From Tessaracoccus defluvii (lineage in GTDB: Bacteria > Actinomycetota > Actinomycetes > Propionibacteriales > Propionibacteriaceae), in contig NZ_CP060789.1 of NCBI RefSeq assembly GCF_014489575.1, positions 2,170,001 to 2,234,000 on the forward strand: a DNA stretch of 64,000 bases. Reading direction: 5' to 3'. The stretch's first letter is position 1; every line of letters starts with the position of its first letter. Of the stretch, positions 7,520 to 18,315 are shown in pieces. The notes under the pieces were generated by a model, which saw only the letters and a program-made list of their open reading frames with translations, was not told the origin of the DNA and ran no database searches. Made by a program: the position numbers and the translations under genes.

Positions 7520-10500
7520 GTGTCTGATTCCCCCCACTACGTCGACAAGGCCGTGCGGCTCTTCACGTTCCTCGCGAAGGCCCAGCTACTCCGGCAGGCC
7601 CCCGTCAGCGACATCGACGCCTACCGCCGCGACGGCGCCGTCCACTGGTTGGGCGACCTCCCCGACGCGCACGCCGTCCGGTGGGGCGTCGAGCCCGGAC
7701 AAGCCTGGGATCAGGGACCCCTCCTCAGCGTGGACAGGCTCATCCCCTCCGATCCGCCCCGCATCCCGACGTCGCTCGACGGCTGGATCACCGGCGACGC
7801 CCTCAACCCCACCCAGCGCCCGGTACTCGCCGAGTGGCGGCCAGCCCCCGACGGTCCGCAGCGCTCGGAGGACCACCCCGAGGTGGCAGAGGCCTTCGAC
7901 GCGTGGAGCGCGAAATGGGACGCCTGGGCCGAGGTGACGCTGCGCGAGCAGCCCGTCCGCGACGCCTACGCCGAACTGTTCAAGCTCTACGTCCAGACCA
8001 CCCAGAAGAGCGAGGAGCTCGAGCTCCTCCTCGGCGTCGGGCTCCTCGCCTGGGCGCCCGAGGGGCACGAGCGGATGCGGCGACACCTGTTCACCGTGCC
8101 GGTGATCCCCAAGCTGGAGGAGTCGAACGGCCGTCTGGACTTCTTCCTCGACGAGGGGTCGGTGGGCATGCACGTCGAGCTGGACATGCTCGACCCCAGC
8201 CTGATCCCCGATCAGTCGCTGGTCGGCCAGCTCGAGACCCGCGGCCACGACTTCACCGGCAACCCCCTGGACGCGGCGGACATCGAGCCCCTGGGCCGGA
8301 CCGTCGCGCTGCAGCTGCACGCGGAGGGCCGCTGGGACGACGCCGCGGCCCTGCCGACGAGCCACGAGTACCCGACGGTGGCCTGGGCTCCCGCGCTAGT
8401 GCTACGCCCCCGCAACCGCACCGGCCTGGTACAGGCGTTCCAGGACATCGCTGCCCAGATCGACGCCGCCCAGGAGGTCCCGGCCGGCCTGCTGCCGCTG
8501 ATCGACCCCGACCGCCTCCCCCCGGTCACCGAGGTCTCCACCCCCGGCGCCATCCTCACCTTCGACGACGAGGTGGTGGCGCCCCTCCCCCTCAACGACG
8601 TGCAGCGTCGCATCCTCGAACGCGTCGACCGCCACGCCCAGACCCTGGTGCAGGGCCCGCCGGGCACCGGCAAGACACACACCGCCGCCGCCCTCCTGAC
8701 ACACCTCCTGGCCCAGGGCCAGCGCGTGCTCGTCACCGCCCACACCGACCGCGCCCTCCGCGAGGTCCGCACCAAACTGCCCGCGCAGATCAAGCCGCTG
8801 GCCGTGTCCGTCATCGGGGCCAGCCGCGACGACCTCGCCGACCTCCGCACCGCCGTCGACCACATCTCCCGCCGGGCCGGCGATAACGACGAGCACGCCT
8901 CAGCCCTCCGCATCCAGCAGCTGGCCGATCAGGCAGCCCAGCTGGACAAACGACGGCGCGCGTTGAGCCGCGGCCTCGTCGACGCCCGGTCCCACGAGGT
9001 GGCCGAGCTCAGCCACGGCGCCTATTCCGGCACGTTCGCCGCGATCGCACAGCGCTACCAGGCCGAGGCCGGGCAGCACGGGTGGATCGCCGACTTCGTC
9101 GGCTTCACCCCCGATTCCGCTTCCCCGCTGTCCGACGACGAGGCCCTCGAATGGCTGGCCCTGCTCCGCGACCGTTCGCTGGGCGAAGACGCCGTCGAGA
9201 GCAGCCGTCGCCGGATTCCGAGCGCCACCGTGCTGGACGCGGACACGTTCGCCGCGCACGTGCGCGCGGAGTCCGAGGCCGAGGCCAAGGCCGCCCCCCT
9301 CGCCGAGGGCCCCACCCACGAGAGCCGGGCCGCGCTGCGCGCCCTCCCCGTCGAGCAGCGGATGGAGCTGAGGCAGCGACTCGCCGAGCACCTCACCATG
9401 GCCGCCGATCTGGCGCGGCTGCCCCTCCAGTGGATCGACGACGCGCTCGCGGCCGTGCGCGGCGGCACCGGCGACATCTGGCGCGCCCGCGCCTCCGAGC
9501 TGGCCACAGGCATCGGGCGGATCGACGCCGTCCTCGAACACCTGCCGGCCGGGGTCCGCGTCGAGCTCCCCGGCGACATGGACCGCATGCACGCCATGGC
9601 CACCGCCCTGGAGCGCCACCTCGTGAACGGCGGCGCCCTGAAGACCCGCGCCGACGGGACGGTCAAGATCGGCGCCTTCACGCCCGGTGTGGTCAAGGAG
9701 TGCCGAGAGGTGCTCGAGCAGGCCCGGGTGGACGGCCTGCCCCCGACGAAGCAGGCGGACCTCAGGGTGCTCATGGCCCACCGCGACGCCTCCGGCCTGC
9801 TCGACGAGCTGGACCGGGCGTGGCCGTCGGCGGTGGACATTCCCGAGGAGGACACCCCGCGCGAGCGCGTGGAGTGGCACCGCAGCCAGCTGAGCTACCT
9901 GGTCCGGGTGGTGGAGCTCGGCGACCGCATCCGCGCCGAGGACGAGTTCCTCCGGCGGCGCGGGATCGTGCCCCGGCATGGAGCGACGGCGCCTCCGTCG
10001 AGCGCCTCACCCGGACGATCGACGCCATCGACGCCGCCGACGCCGTGGCGGCCGCGCGCGGGCCCCTGAACGAACTGGGCGACGCGATCTCCACCGTCGC
10101 CGGCTGGTCCGACGCGGCCGAGCCGGTCCACCGGCTCAGCCACGCCGTCGAGGCCCGGGACCACGAGGGCTACGCCCGCGCCCTGGCCCGGCTGGTGCGG
10201 CTCGAGCAGGTCTCCGAGGCGACAACCCGCCGCGACACCCTCACCCACCAGGTCCGCACCACCGCCCCCGCCCTCGCGGAAGCCGTCCTGACAAGCCCCG
10301 ACGACGACGCCTGGGACTCCCGCCTCGCCCACCAAGAGGCCGCGTTCGGGTGGGGCGCCGTCGGCGCGTGGGTGCTCGCCCAGGACCAGGTGGACGCCAA
10401 CAGCATCCAGGCGCAGATCTCGGTGGCGGACCACCAGTTGCGCACGGTGGCGGAGAACATCGCCGCCGAGCGCGCGTGGGGCCACGCCGTCGGCAGCGAG

Positions 10501-13013
10501 CGCCTCACGCCGGGCCGCCGCGCGGACCTGCGCAGCTACTCCCAGCAGGTCAGCCGCCTCGGCAAGGGCACCGGCAAGTACGCCGCCCAGCAGCGGGCCG
10601 AGATCCGGCGCGCCATGGAGCGCTGCCGCCCGGCCGTCCCGGTGTGGATCATGCCGCTGTACCGGGTGGCCGAGCAGTTCCGAATGCAGGAGAACATGTT
10701 CGACGTCGTGGTGGTCGACGAGGCCTCGCAGGCCGGCCTGGAGGCCACGTTCCTGCAGTACCTGGCCCCGAAGATCGTCGTCATCGGCGACGACAAGCAG
10801 GTCTCCCCCGCCGCCGTCGGCGTGGACCAGCAGCAGCTCCGCGACCTCGCCGCCCAGTACCTCCACGACGACCGGTACAAGGACACCTGGCAGGACCCGC
10901 AGCGCTCACTCTTCGACGAGGCGGCCATGCGCTACGGCGGCCAGCTGACCCTGGTGGAGCACCGGCGCTGCGTGCCGGAAATCATCGGCTTCTCCAACCG
11001 CATCGCCTACGAGCCCAACGGCATCCGGCTCATCCCGGTGCGGCAGTTCGGCTCCGACCGGCTGGCCCCTTCGTCGTGACCCACGTGCCCGACGGAGCCG
11101 AGGAGGGCACCACCGGCAAGATCAACCGCGCCGAGGCGCGCGCGCTCGTCGACGACCTCAAGGCCTGCCTCGACGACCCGGCCTTCGAGAACGCGTCACT
11201 GGCCGTCATCTCGTTGGTGGGGGATCGGCAGGCCAAGTACATCGAGTCGCTGCTGCTGGCCGAGATCCCCGCCGAGGAGTGGGCCCGGCGGAGCCTCCGG
11301 GTGGGCACCGCGCCGGACTTCCAGGGCTCGGAGCGCGACGTGGTGTTCCTCTCGATGGTGTCGGCGGTGGAGCCGGGCCGACGGCTGGGCGCGCTGACCC
11401 GCGAGATGTACGTGCAGCGCTTCAATGTCGCGGTGAGCCGGGCGAAGGACCAGGTGCGGCTCTTCCACTCCATCTCCTTGGGCGAGCTGCCCAACGCCGA
11501 GGACCTGCGCTTCCAGCTGCTCGACTACGCCTACGGCGTGGCCGGTCGCATCACGTCGGACGGCGAGGTCGCCTCGTCGGTGGTGCCGGAGGACGAGCGG
11601 GTGGAGCCGTTCGACTCGCTGTTCGAGCAGCGGATCCACAACCGGATCGTGGACCGCGGCTACACGGTGGTGCCCCAGATGGAGGCGCTGGGCTACCGGC
11701 TGGACCTGGTGGTGGTCGGGGCCCGGGCGCGGCTGGCGGTGGAGTGCGACGGCGACACCTGGCACGGGCCCGAGGCGTACGAGCGCGACCTCGCCCGCCA
11801 GCGGGAGCTGGAGCGGTGCGGGTGGCGGTTCTTCCGCGTCCGGGAGTCGGCCTTCTACGTCGACCCGGCCGCCGCGCTCGCCCCGCTGTGGGATGAGCTC
11901 GACAAGATGGGCATCCGTCCCTCCGGCTGGGTTGACGACGGCGTGGAGATCGAGGGGGCCGACGCGGCGCAGGAGTTCGAGCTTGACCCTCCGGAGCCGG
12001 AGGGCGTCGGGGAGTTCATGGACGACCTCCTTGAGCCATCGGACGCGGCGCAGGAGTTCGAGCTGGAGCTACCGGAGATGGCGGTTGTCGAGGAGGTCGT
12101 CGGGGTGTTCGAGGCCGACGACGGCGCCGTCGAGGCGGAGGACCCTGAGCCGGTCTTCCTCGACCACCCCGACGCGGAGCCTGAGGTGATCGTCGAGGAG
12201 AGCGACCCCGAGGTAGAGGCGGACCCTCGCGCTCTGTCCGAGGAGGCACCTCTCGCAGAGACCGACGAGGCTGGATCCGAGACCCTCGGGGCGCCCATCC
12301 CGGAGACCGACGGGTCTGATGAGACCACCCTGTACCCCGAGCTCGGAGCCAACCTGCACCTGGCCCTCGATCGGGGGCGGCGCGGCGTCCCCTCCTCCGC
12401 CCCCGCGCCCGCGCAGGCGAGGCGCTCGGCGTTGGGTGTGACGTGGGATCCGCTGGCGCAGCTGGGCGGTTCCGTGGACGCGATCTTCCGTCCACCGGCC
12501 GGCTTGGACCGGTACCGGGAACTCGACGGGTCAACCGTGCCGGTCGGCGAGGGCACGAGCGCGGACATCCTGGACGGGCTGCTGCGAGTGGTCGCCGTCG
12601 AGGGTCCGGTGCGGGGCAACCGGCTCCGCACCGCGTACGTGCGGGCGTCGGGTGGGTCGCGCGTCGGGAAGGCGATCGCCCAGGTCCTGAACTCCGCGAT
12701 CTACCGAGCCGAGAAGCGCGGCCTCCTGGTGGGAGATGACCCGCTGGGCGCCTCCGGCGTGCACGCCCGCACCTACCGCCTGCCCGAGCAGCCCGAGTTC
12801 CGGGTGCGCGAGCTGGGGCCGCGAACGCTCGACGAGGTTCCGCCCCGCGAGCTGGTGGAGGTCATGCGCCGGATCCGAGACGCCAACCCGGCGGCCGACG
12901 ACGAGCAGCTCCTCCGCGAGACCCTGCGCCTCTACGACCGCGTCTCCCTCACCCAGGCCGCGCGCGCGGTGCTCGTCCCGGTGCTCACCCTGCTGCGTGG
13001 CCCCCGGATCTGA
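7520..13013 (+). pseudogene. Giant SF1 helicase with C-terminal DUF559/Vsr-like nuclease and DUF3320 domain (two apparent frameshifts)
   Basis: Read through, this is one protein of about 1,830 residues. A long N-terminal region leads to an AAA/SF1 helicase: Walker A VQGPPGTGKTHTAAAL near 379, a long insert, then VVVDEASQAG near 1065, IGDDKQVSP, and the SF1 C-terminal motif FNVAVSRAK. A restriction-type nuclease (RLDLVVVGARARLAVECDGD...WHG) lies at 1365-1460, followed by an acidic linker and a DUF3320 winged-helix region near 1675-1760. Helicases of this layout are found in defence islands. The frame changes at the C4 runs 9971-9974 and 11066-11069; one added C at each restores it, so assembly error is likelier than decay. 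Start GTG 7520. Confidence 0.8.
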
Positions 13014-13050
13014 GCGTTGACGGCGATGGCCCGCGACACCCCTGGGGGCC

Positions 13051-13093
13051 GGTCGCTCTGAGGATTGCTCTACCCACCACCGGAGCGACGGTC
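13051..13093. repeat. Intergenic hairpin element, copy B (between convergent genes)
   Basis: GGTCGCTCTG pairs with CGGAGCGAC with one G-T pair. The loop keeps the CTCTACCCACC core of the family. It lies between the convergent ends of the helicase gene and the DUF4143 gene and could serve both as a terminator, though no T-run follows. Confidence 0.6.
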
Positions 13094-14382
13094 ACAGGGG
13101 GCGGCCCGCGTGGAGGTGGCCCAGCGCGATGATGTTGACGCCATCGGGCCGGGTGAAGCTCTCGGCTCCCGCGGTCAGTACGTTCAGGGTGGCCAGGTCC
13201 CGCGCGCGCTGCACTGACACCTTGGCGCTCAGCTGCTTCAGGCTGGCCGCGGCGTCGTCGATACTGCTTGCCCCCCAAGCTTGACCTCGAATGCGCTCCA
13301 TCTGCCATCTCCGAGTTCGACGACGGCATCCACCTCGAGCCCCGAGCTGTCGCGGTAGTGGTAGACCGCGCCGCCCAGCATCTGGGCGTAGATCCGGAGA
13401 TCACGGACAGCGAGCGACTCGAAGAGCAGCCCGAACGCCTCAAGGTCACCGAGAAGGGCGCCCGGCCCGGCGCGCAGAGCCGCGGTTGCCAGCGATGGGT
13501 CGACGAAGTGCCACTTGGGTTGCACTCGCAACCGGACCTTCGAGCGCAGGTGCGGCGCCCAAGCCGGCTGCTCCTCGACGACGAACACCCGGGTCAGCGC
13601 GTCGATGTACCTGCGCACAGTCTGCGCGGACACCTCGGGGTTGGCGGTCCCGGGGGCGGGGATCTCCGCCTCCACGCTCAGCTTGGTGGCGGACACCTCG
13701 GTGGCGGTGTTCCGGGCCAGAGCCCTCAGCAGGGCGCCCACCCGAATGGGGTCGGCGCTCAGCCCGGCAAACCGCAGATCCGCGCGCGCCACGTCGTCCA
13801 GATAGCCGGCGAGATACTCGGTGGGGGATCGGCTCGGCTCGATCACCAGCGCGGGCCAGCCGCCCCGCACGATCAGCGCGGCGTACTCTTCGACGCTTGG
13901 ACCCCCAGACCGGCGATCCCAGTCGCGTGATCGGCGTCGGCATGGGTGAACAGGTCGTGGAAGCTCACCGCTCGGATGCTGTCGCCGCTCTCGTCGAGCG
14001 ACATCGGACGCAGGGTGACCCGCTGGAAGCGCCCAGCACCGCTGTGCCGGGTGAGGTCGTCGGCGGGCGTTGCCGAGCCGGTCAGGATGAACTGTCCGGC
14101 GAGTCCACGTTGGTCCACCTCGTGGCGGACTGCGTTCCACAGCACCGGTGCCAGCTGCCACTCATCGACCAGGCGAGGAGTTGGGCCAGTCAGCACCGTA
14201 CCCGGCGAGACTTCCGCCAGCCTCGCTGCGTTCGGCGAGGAGTCCAGACGCACCGAGCTTGCCGACAACTGGAGGCCGGTGGTCGTCTTGCCCACGGCGC
14301 GAGGACCCTGGAGGATCACGGCACCGAAGGTGCCCAGCGCTCGACGAACCAGGCTGTCAGCCAAGCGTTCTCGGTACACCAT
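13092..14382 (-). pseudogene. AAA ATPase with DUF4143 domain (two apparent frameshifts)
   Basis: Restored length is 430 residues, normal for the AAA_14/DUF4143 family. The N-terminal ATPase has Walker A LQGPRAVGKTTTG near residue 27 and Walker B LVDEWQ near 72, then LTGSATP. The C-terminal DUF4143 part (TVRRYIDALTRVFVVEEQPAW, DAVVELGDGRWSAFEVKLG) has a nuclease-like fold; the E-x-K near FEVKLG is typical. The frame shifts at C5 13902-13906 and C6 13271-13276, each repaired by one more G on the coding strand. Upstream lie four direct repeats 23 bp apart, the last ending 10 bp before the ATG. Function of the family is unknown. Confidence 0.8.
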
Positions 14383-14392
14383 GAGGCAACAG

Positions 14393-14474
14393 TATCAGTC
14401 CTGCACACGGTGAAGTATCACTCTTGCATTCGTTCGGCCATCATTCCTGCACATATCTCGCTATCACTCCTGCA
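14393..14474. repeat. Four 13-bp direct repeats with exact 23-bp period
   Basis: Copies of TATCACTCCTGCA (0-3 changes each) start at 14393, 14416, 14439 and 14462. Read on the minus strand they lead into the DUF4143 start codon with 10-bp spacers. The regular helical phasing looks like an operator or iteron cluster for a regulator of that gene. Confidence 0.7.
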
Positions 14475-14600
14475 CTCCATGGTCACGGTTCTGCCCCCTG
14501 GGAGTCAGAACGCCCCAAGCAGGCAACAAGAAGCAACGCCACCGTCTGTGACCCCCGTCCGCCTAGGCTCGAAGAGACCCCACTCCATAGGAGGACTTCC

Positions 14601-15674
14601 ATGAGCGACCGCCTCAAGGCCCTCAGCGACGCCGGCGTCTCCATCTGGCTCGACGACCTCTCCCGCGAGCGTCTCACCTCGGGCAACCTCGCCGAACTCA
14701 TCGAGACCAAGTCCGTGGTGGGTGTGACCACCAACCCGACGATCTTCGCCTCCGCCCTCAGCGACGGCGACTCCTACGCCGAGCAGCTCCAGGGCCTCAC
14801 CGACGTCGACCAGGCGATCGAGCTCGCCACCACCACCGACGTCCGCGACGCCGCGGACCTCCTCAAGCCCATCTACGACCGCACCGGCGGCTTCGACGGC
14901 CGCGTGTCGATCGAGGTGTCGCCGGAGCTCGCGCACGACACCGACGCCACCGTCGCGGAGGCCCAGAAGCTGTACGACACCGTCGGCCGGGAGAACCTCC
15001 TGGTGAAGATCCCCGCCACCAAGGCCGGGATCCCGGCGATCGCGGAGGTCATCGGGCGCGGCATCTCGGTCAACGTCACCCTCATCTTCAATGAGGACCG
15101 GTACCGCGAGGTCATGGACGCCTACCTGACCGGGCTTGAGACTGCCGACGCCGCCGGCCGCGACCTCGGCACCATCCACTCCGTCGCGTCGTTCTTCATC
15201 TCGCGGGTCGACGTCGAGATCGACGCCCGCCTCACCAAGCTCGGCCGGGAGGACCTCAAGGGCAAGGCCGCAATCGCGAACGCGCAGGTGGCGCTGGGCG
15301 CCTTCGAGGAAGTGTTCGGCTCGGAGCGCTTCGCCGCGCTCAAGGCCAAGGGCGCCAACCCGCAGCGCCCGCTGTGGGCGTCGACGGGCACCAAGGACCC
15401 GTCCTACCCCGACACGCTGTACGTCTCAGAGCTGGTGGCGAGCAACGTCGTCAACACCATGCCGGAGAAGACGCTCAACGCGTTCGCTGACCACGGCGAC
15501 ATCGGCCCGCGCATGGAGGGCACGGCGGGTGACGGTCGCGCTGTGCTGAAGGAGATCGCGGACGCCGGGGTCGACCTCGACGACGCGTTCCAGGTGCTCG
15601 AGGACGAGGGTGTGGAGAAGTTCGTCGTCAGCTGGAAGGAGCTCCAGGAGACGGTGAGGCGCGCCCTCGGCTGA
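14601..15674 (+). CDS. tal: Transaldolase
   Basis: A 357-residue enzyme of the actinobacterial (TalB2-like) transaldolase group. It moves a dihydroxyacetone unit between sedoheptulose-7-phosphate and glyceraldehyde-3-phosphate in the non-oxidative pentose phosphate pathway. Visible signatures are [12 protein letters not shown] near residue 40, [15 protein letters not shown] near 130-145 with the Schiff-base Lys, and ISVNVTLIF. The C-terminus ([21 protein letters not shown]) is also typical. ATG 14601 has an AGGAGG ribosome site 7 bp upstream. Usually tal follows tkt; here it stands alone, so the surrounding island may have been inserted. Confidence 0.95.
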   Translation: MSDRLKALSDAGVSIWLDDLSRERLTSGNLAELIETKSVVGVTTNPTIFASALSDGDSYAEQLQGLTDVDQAIELATTTDVRDAADLLKPIYDRTGGFDGRVSIEVSPELAHDTDATVAEAQKLYDTVGRENLLVKIPATKAGIPAIAEVIGRGISVNVTLIFNEDRYREVMDAYLTGLETADAAGRDLGTIHSVASFFISRVDVEIDARLTKLGREDLKGKAAIANAQVALGAFEEVFGSERFAALKAKGANPQRPLWASTGTKDPSYPDTLYVSELVASNVVNTMPEKTLNAFADHGDIGPRMEGTAGDGRAVLKEIADAGVDLDDAFQVLEDEGVEKFVVSWKELQETVRRALG

Positions 15675-15704
15675 CGGGCCACCCCGGGTGAGCGACGCGT
15701 CGGC

Positions 15705-15733
15705 ACTGCAACATACTGAACAAATGTTACAGT
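15705..15733. promoter_or_regulatory. Inverted repeat in front of the AlbA_2 regulator (putative operator)
   Basis: ACTGCAACAT and ATGTTACAGT form a 10-bp inverted repeat with one mismatch and a 9-bp spacer, ending 5 bp before the ATG at 15739. The same half-sites recur just behind the gene at 17157-17178. Confidence 0.5.
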
Positions 15734-15738
15734 AAGCC

Positions 15739-17151
15739 ATGACATCAGCCGCCGTCGACGCTGCGCTGGCCCAGACCCCGGACCTGCTTGAGAGCGCCCT
15801 CGCCAGGGTGCCTGAGGACCAGTGGTTCGAGCGCAAGTCCGCCGGGGTCTCGCCGCGCGACCTGGCGGTTCCGCTCGTCGCCATGGCGAATGCCGACGGC
15901 GGCGTCATCGTGGTCGGCATGCACGACGGCGTCCTCGAGGATGTCCCGCCGCAGCGTCGTAACGCCATCAGGCAGGCGGCCATGGACTTCACGCAGCCTC
16001 CCGTGCGCATGCACGTGGAGGAGTTGAGCGTGGGCGGAGACGACCCCCGGACCGTGATGGTGCTCCGCGTGGAGCCCGGGGAGACGGTGCACCACACCCA
16101 CAAGGGCGATTGCTACCTCCGCATCGGGGACGAGTCTCGCAAGCTCACGGCTGCGCAGGAGCGGGAGCTGGTCTACGACCGCGGGGCCGCCCAGTACGAG
16201 GCGTCACCGACCACGCTGGGCGTCGACGACCTCGACCCCGCCCAGCTCACCAGCTACGCCACGCTCATCGGCGTGGGCTCCCCGGAGCGAGCGCTCGCCG
16301 CCCGGGACCTCATCGATCGACGGGGCCGCGTCACGGTTGCTGCGGCGCTGCTCTTCGACGAGCGACCGCAACGTGAACTGCCCAACGCGCTCGTGCGCGT
16401 GCTCAAGTACGGCGCGGACGAGAGGGGGGTGGGCGACGCGATGACGCTCGAGGCGGGGGGAGACAGGCGGATCGAGGGCTCCATCCCCCAGCAGATCAGG
16501 GAAGCGGCCAAGGCGATCGAACCGCTGATGCCCAAGTGGGAGCAGCTCGGCCCCGCCGGCCTGTTCGAGGCCACCTCACGCATCCCCCGCGACGCCTGGC
16601 TCGAGGGACTGGTCAACGCGGTCGTGCACCGGTCCTACAGCACAATGGGCGATCACGTCCGGTTCGAGATCTTCCCCAACCGGGTGGAGATCACCTCCCC
16701 TGGTCGATTCCCGGGGCTTGCCAACCCGTCGCGCCCGCTGGAGGTGACGCGGTACGCACGCAACCCGCGCATCGCCCGAGTGTGCGCCGACCTTGGGATC
16801 ACCCGGGAGCTCGGCGAGGGGATCCGGCGCCTCTTCAGCGAGATGCGACGGCGAGGGCTGGCCGACCCCATCTACGAGCAGACGTCCTCCTCCGTGAAGC
16901 TCACCCTGCTCGCCGTCGACGCCCTCCCCGCGGAGGTCACCGCGCGTCTCACGTCCAGTGCTCGGGCCATCCTGACCGTGCTCCGGCTCCACCACCGCCC
17001 CATGGGCACCGGGGAGCTGGCCGACCTGGCCGGCGTCACCCGGATGACAGCCACCCGGGCGCTGGCCGCGCTGGAGCAGGAGGGCATCGTCACGTGGCGC
17101 GGGAACTCCAAGCGCGACCCACGAGCCACCTGGGCACTGGGTCAGCTGTAA
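15739..17151 (+). CDS. AlbA_2/Schlafen-type ATP-binding transcriptional regulator
   Basis: A 470-residue protein with three parts. An AlbA_2 domain comes first (residues 15-130: FERKSAGVSPRDLAVPLVAMANADGG, HKGDCYLRIGDESRKL). A histidine-kinase-like ATPase segment follows (residues 270-370: LEGLVNAVVHRSYS, ITSPGRFPG, RNPRIARVCADLGITRELGEGIRRLF). A C-terminal winged helix spans about 405-465 (MGTGELADLAGVTRMTATRALAALEQEGIV). Such proteins are annotated as transcriptional regulators, and some defend against phage. Matching inverted repeats lie before and after the gene, suggesting self-binding. The stop codon is part of a strong hairpin. Confidence 0.88.
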   Translation: MTSAAVDAALAQTPDLLESALARVPEDQWFERKSAGVSPRDLAVPLVAMANADGGVIVVGMHDGVLEDVPPQRRNAIRQAAMDFTQPPVRMHVEELSVGGDDPRTVMVLRVEPGETVHHTHKGDCYLRIGDESRKLTAAQERELVYDRGAAQYEASPTTLGVDDLDPAQLTSYATLIGVGSPERALAARDLIDRRGRVTVAAALLFDERPQRELPNALVRVLKYGADERGVGDAMTLEAGGDRRIEGSIPQQIREAAKAIEPLMPKWEQLGPAGLFEATSRIPRDAWLEGLVNAVVHRSYSTMGDHVRFEIFPNRVEITSPGRFPGLANPSRPLEVTRYARNPRIARVCADLGITRELGEGIRRLFSEMRRRGLADPIYEQTSSSVKLTLLAVDALPAEVTARLTSSARAILTVLRLHHRPMGTGELADLAGVTRMTATRALAALEQEGIVTWRGNSKRDPRATWALGQL

Positions 17152-17184
17152 CACCTACTGCAACATTGGTGTTGCAGTAGGTGT
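17151..17184 (+). terminator. Perfect hairpin at the AlbA_2 regulator stop codon; also a candidate operator
   Basis: A 15-bp perfect stem (ACACCTACTGCAACA with its complement) and a TTGG loop starts at the last base of the stop codon. No T-run follows. The inner part (ACTGCAACA...TGTTGCAGT) repeats the upstream operator half-sites, so it may be a binding site as well as a terminator. Confidence 0.6.
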
Positions 17185-17188
17185 GCCA

Positions 17189-17238
17189 GAACCGGTCGCT
17201 CTCGTGGTGGGTAGACCAACCATGAGAGCGACCGGTTC
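17189..17238. repeat. Intergenic hairpin element, copy C
   Basis: The best copy of the family: a 15-bp perfect stem from GAACCGGTCGCTCTC, with a loop carrying GGTAGACCAACC. It is inverted relative to copy A. It lies between the convergent ends of the AlbA_2 gene and the RIO kinase gene and could terminate both. Confidence 0.7.
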
Positions 17239-17246
17239 GCCGCCGC

Positions 17247-18098
17247 TCACCAGGCGTGGGCCAGCACCTCCCCGAGGAGGTCGTCGCCGTCGACCGCCAG
17301 CCCCGCGCGGGTGAACCAGGTGGCCATGTTGGTGCAGTCGCGGTGGAGGAAGTCGAAGGCGTACGGGTTGGACGCCAGGTCCACCAGCTGCGGCACGTCG
17401 ATGATCACCAGGCACGGCTCGTCGTCGATCCCGGAGACCAGCGTGTTGTACGGGCTGAGGTCGCCGTGGACCAGGCCGAGGCGGGCCATGGTCTGCATCG
17501 CTTCCCGGAGCTGCTCGAAGAGCTGCTCGAGCTGCGCCGTCGAGGGCCGGGTCTGGTGGAGGCGCGGGGCCGCGGCGTCGCCGTCGGAGATGAACTCCAT
17601 GAGGATCTCCGTGCCGTCGATCTGCACGGGGTACGGCACGGGGACGCCGGCCGTGTACAGGGTGACGAGCGCGTTCCACTCGGCGCGCGCCCAGAGGCCC
17701 GCCTCGACGGTGCGGCCGTAGGAGGACTTCCGCGCGACGGCACGGGTGTCGCGGCTGTTGCGGAGGCGGCGGCCCTCGGTGTAGCCGGTGTCGCGGTGGA
17801 AGAGCCGGCGGTCGGTGGACCGGTAGCGCTTGGCGGCCAGGACGACGGAGCGCGACGGGTCGTCGGGCACAGCGCGTTCGAGCAGGGAGACGTCCGCCTC
17901 CTTGCCGGACTTGAGGAGGCCGAGGTCGGTGTCGACGGCCGCCGCGGCGGTCACCAGCCAGTCCGGCCAGGGCTCGGGTCCGCGGCAGAGCCGCTCGATG
18001 GAGTCCCAGGTGGACCAGCGTTGATTGTCGGCGAGAGTGTCGCGGTAGGCGGTATTCGGGGCGTCGCTCCAACTGAACGACGACAGAAGGTTGGGCAA
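17247..18098 (-). CDS. RIO1-family serine protein kinase
   Basis: A 283-residue RIO kinase, an atypical Ser/Thr kinase lacking the activation loop. Visible motifs are a Gly-poor nucleotide loop before LLKSGKEADVSLLER near residue 64, the Lys in VVLAAKRYR near 89, the catalytic loop LVHGDLSPYNTL near 214, and the metal site VIIDVPQLVDL near 235. In archaea and eukaryotes RIO1 helps mature the small ribosomal subunit; the bacterial role is not well defined. No operon partner: the neighbour on the left is convergent and the space on the right is divergent. Confidence 0.9.
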   Translation of the reverse strand: MPNLLSSFSWSDAPNTAYRDTLADNQRWSTWDSIERLCRGPEPWPDWLVTAAAAVDTDLGLLKSGKEADVSLLERAVPDDPSRSVVLAAKRYRSTDRRLFHRDTGYTEGRRLRNSRDTRAVARKSSYGRTVEAGLWARAEWNALVTLYTAGVPVPYPVQIDGTEILMEFISDGDAAAPRLHQTRPSTAQLEQLFEQLREAMQTMARLGLVHGDLSPYNTLVSGIDDEPCLVIIDVPQLVDLASNPYAFDFLHRDCTNMATWFTRAGLAVDGDDLLGEVLAHAW

Positions 18099-18315
18099 GG
18101 GTGGTTCTCCTGAGGAGGAGGCACCCGGCGGGCAGTGTCAGGCGGCGGGGGCCTCAAGTGAGTGGGGGGTTGAGAAGGCGTGCACAACGGCAATGGGTGA
18201 CATCTCTCTCCTCCCTTCACGAGGCTTCCTGGCGCGATCCGCGCACTCCGCCCAGGGTAACAAGGCAATCGCCTGAGGGCTAGAGCGCGAGCGGACGCAC
18301 ACCCGCGGGAATAGC

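Noticed and set aside
9082..11079. Separate genes for each frame of the giant helicase
   Set aside because: Only one frame at a time carries motifs, and each handover occurs at a C4 run; one frameshifted gene explains it better than programmed frameshifting.
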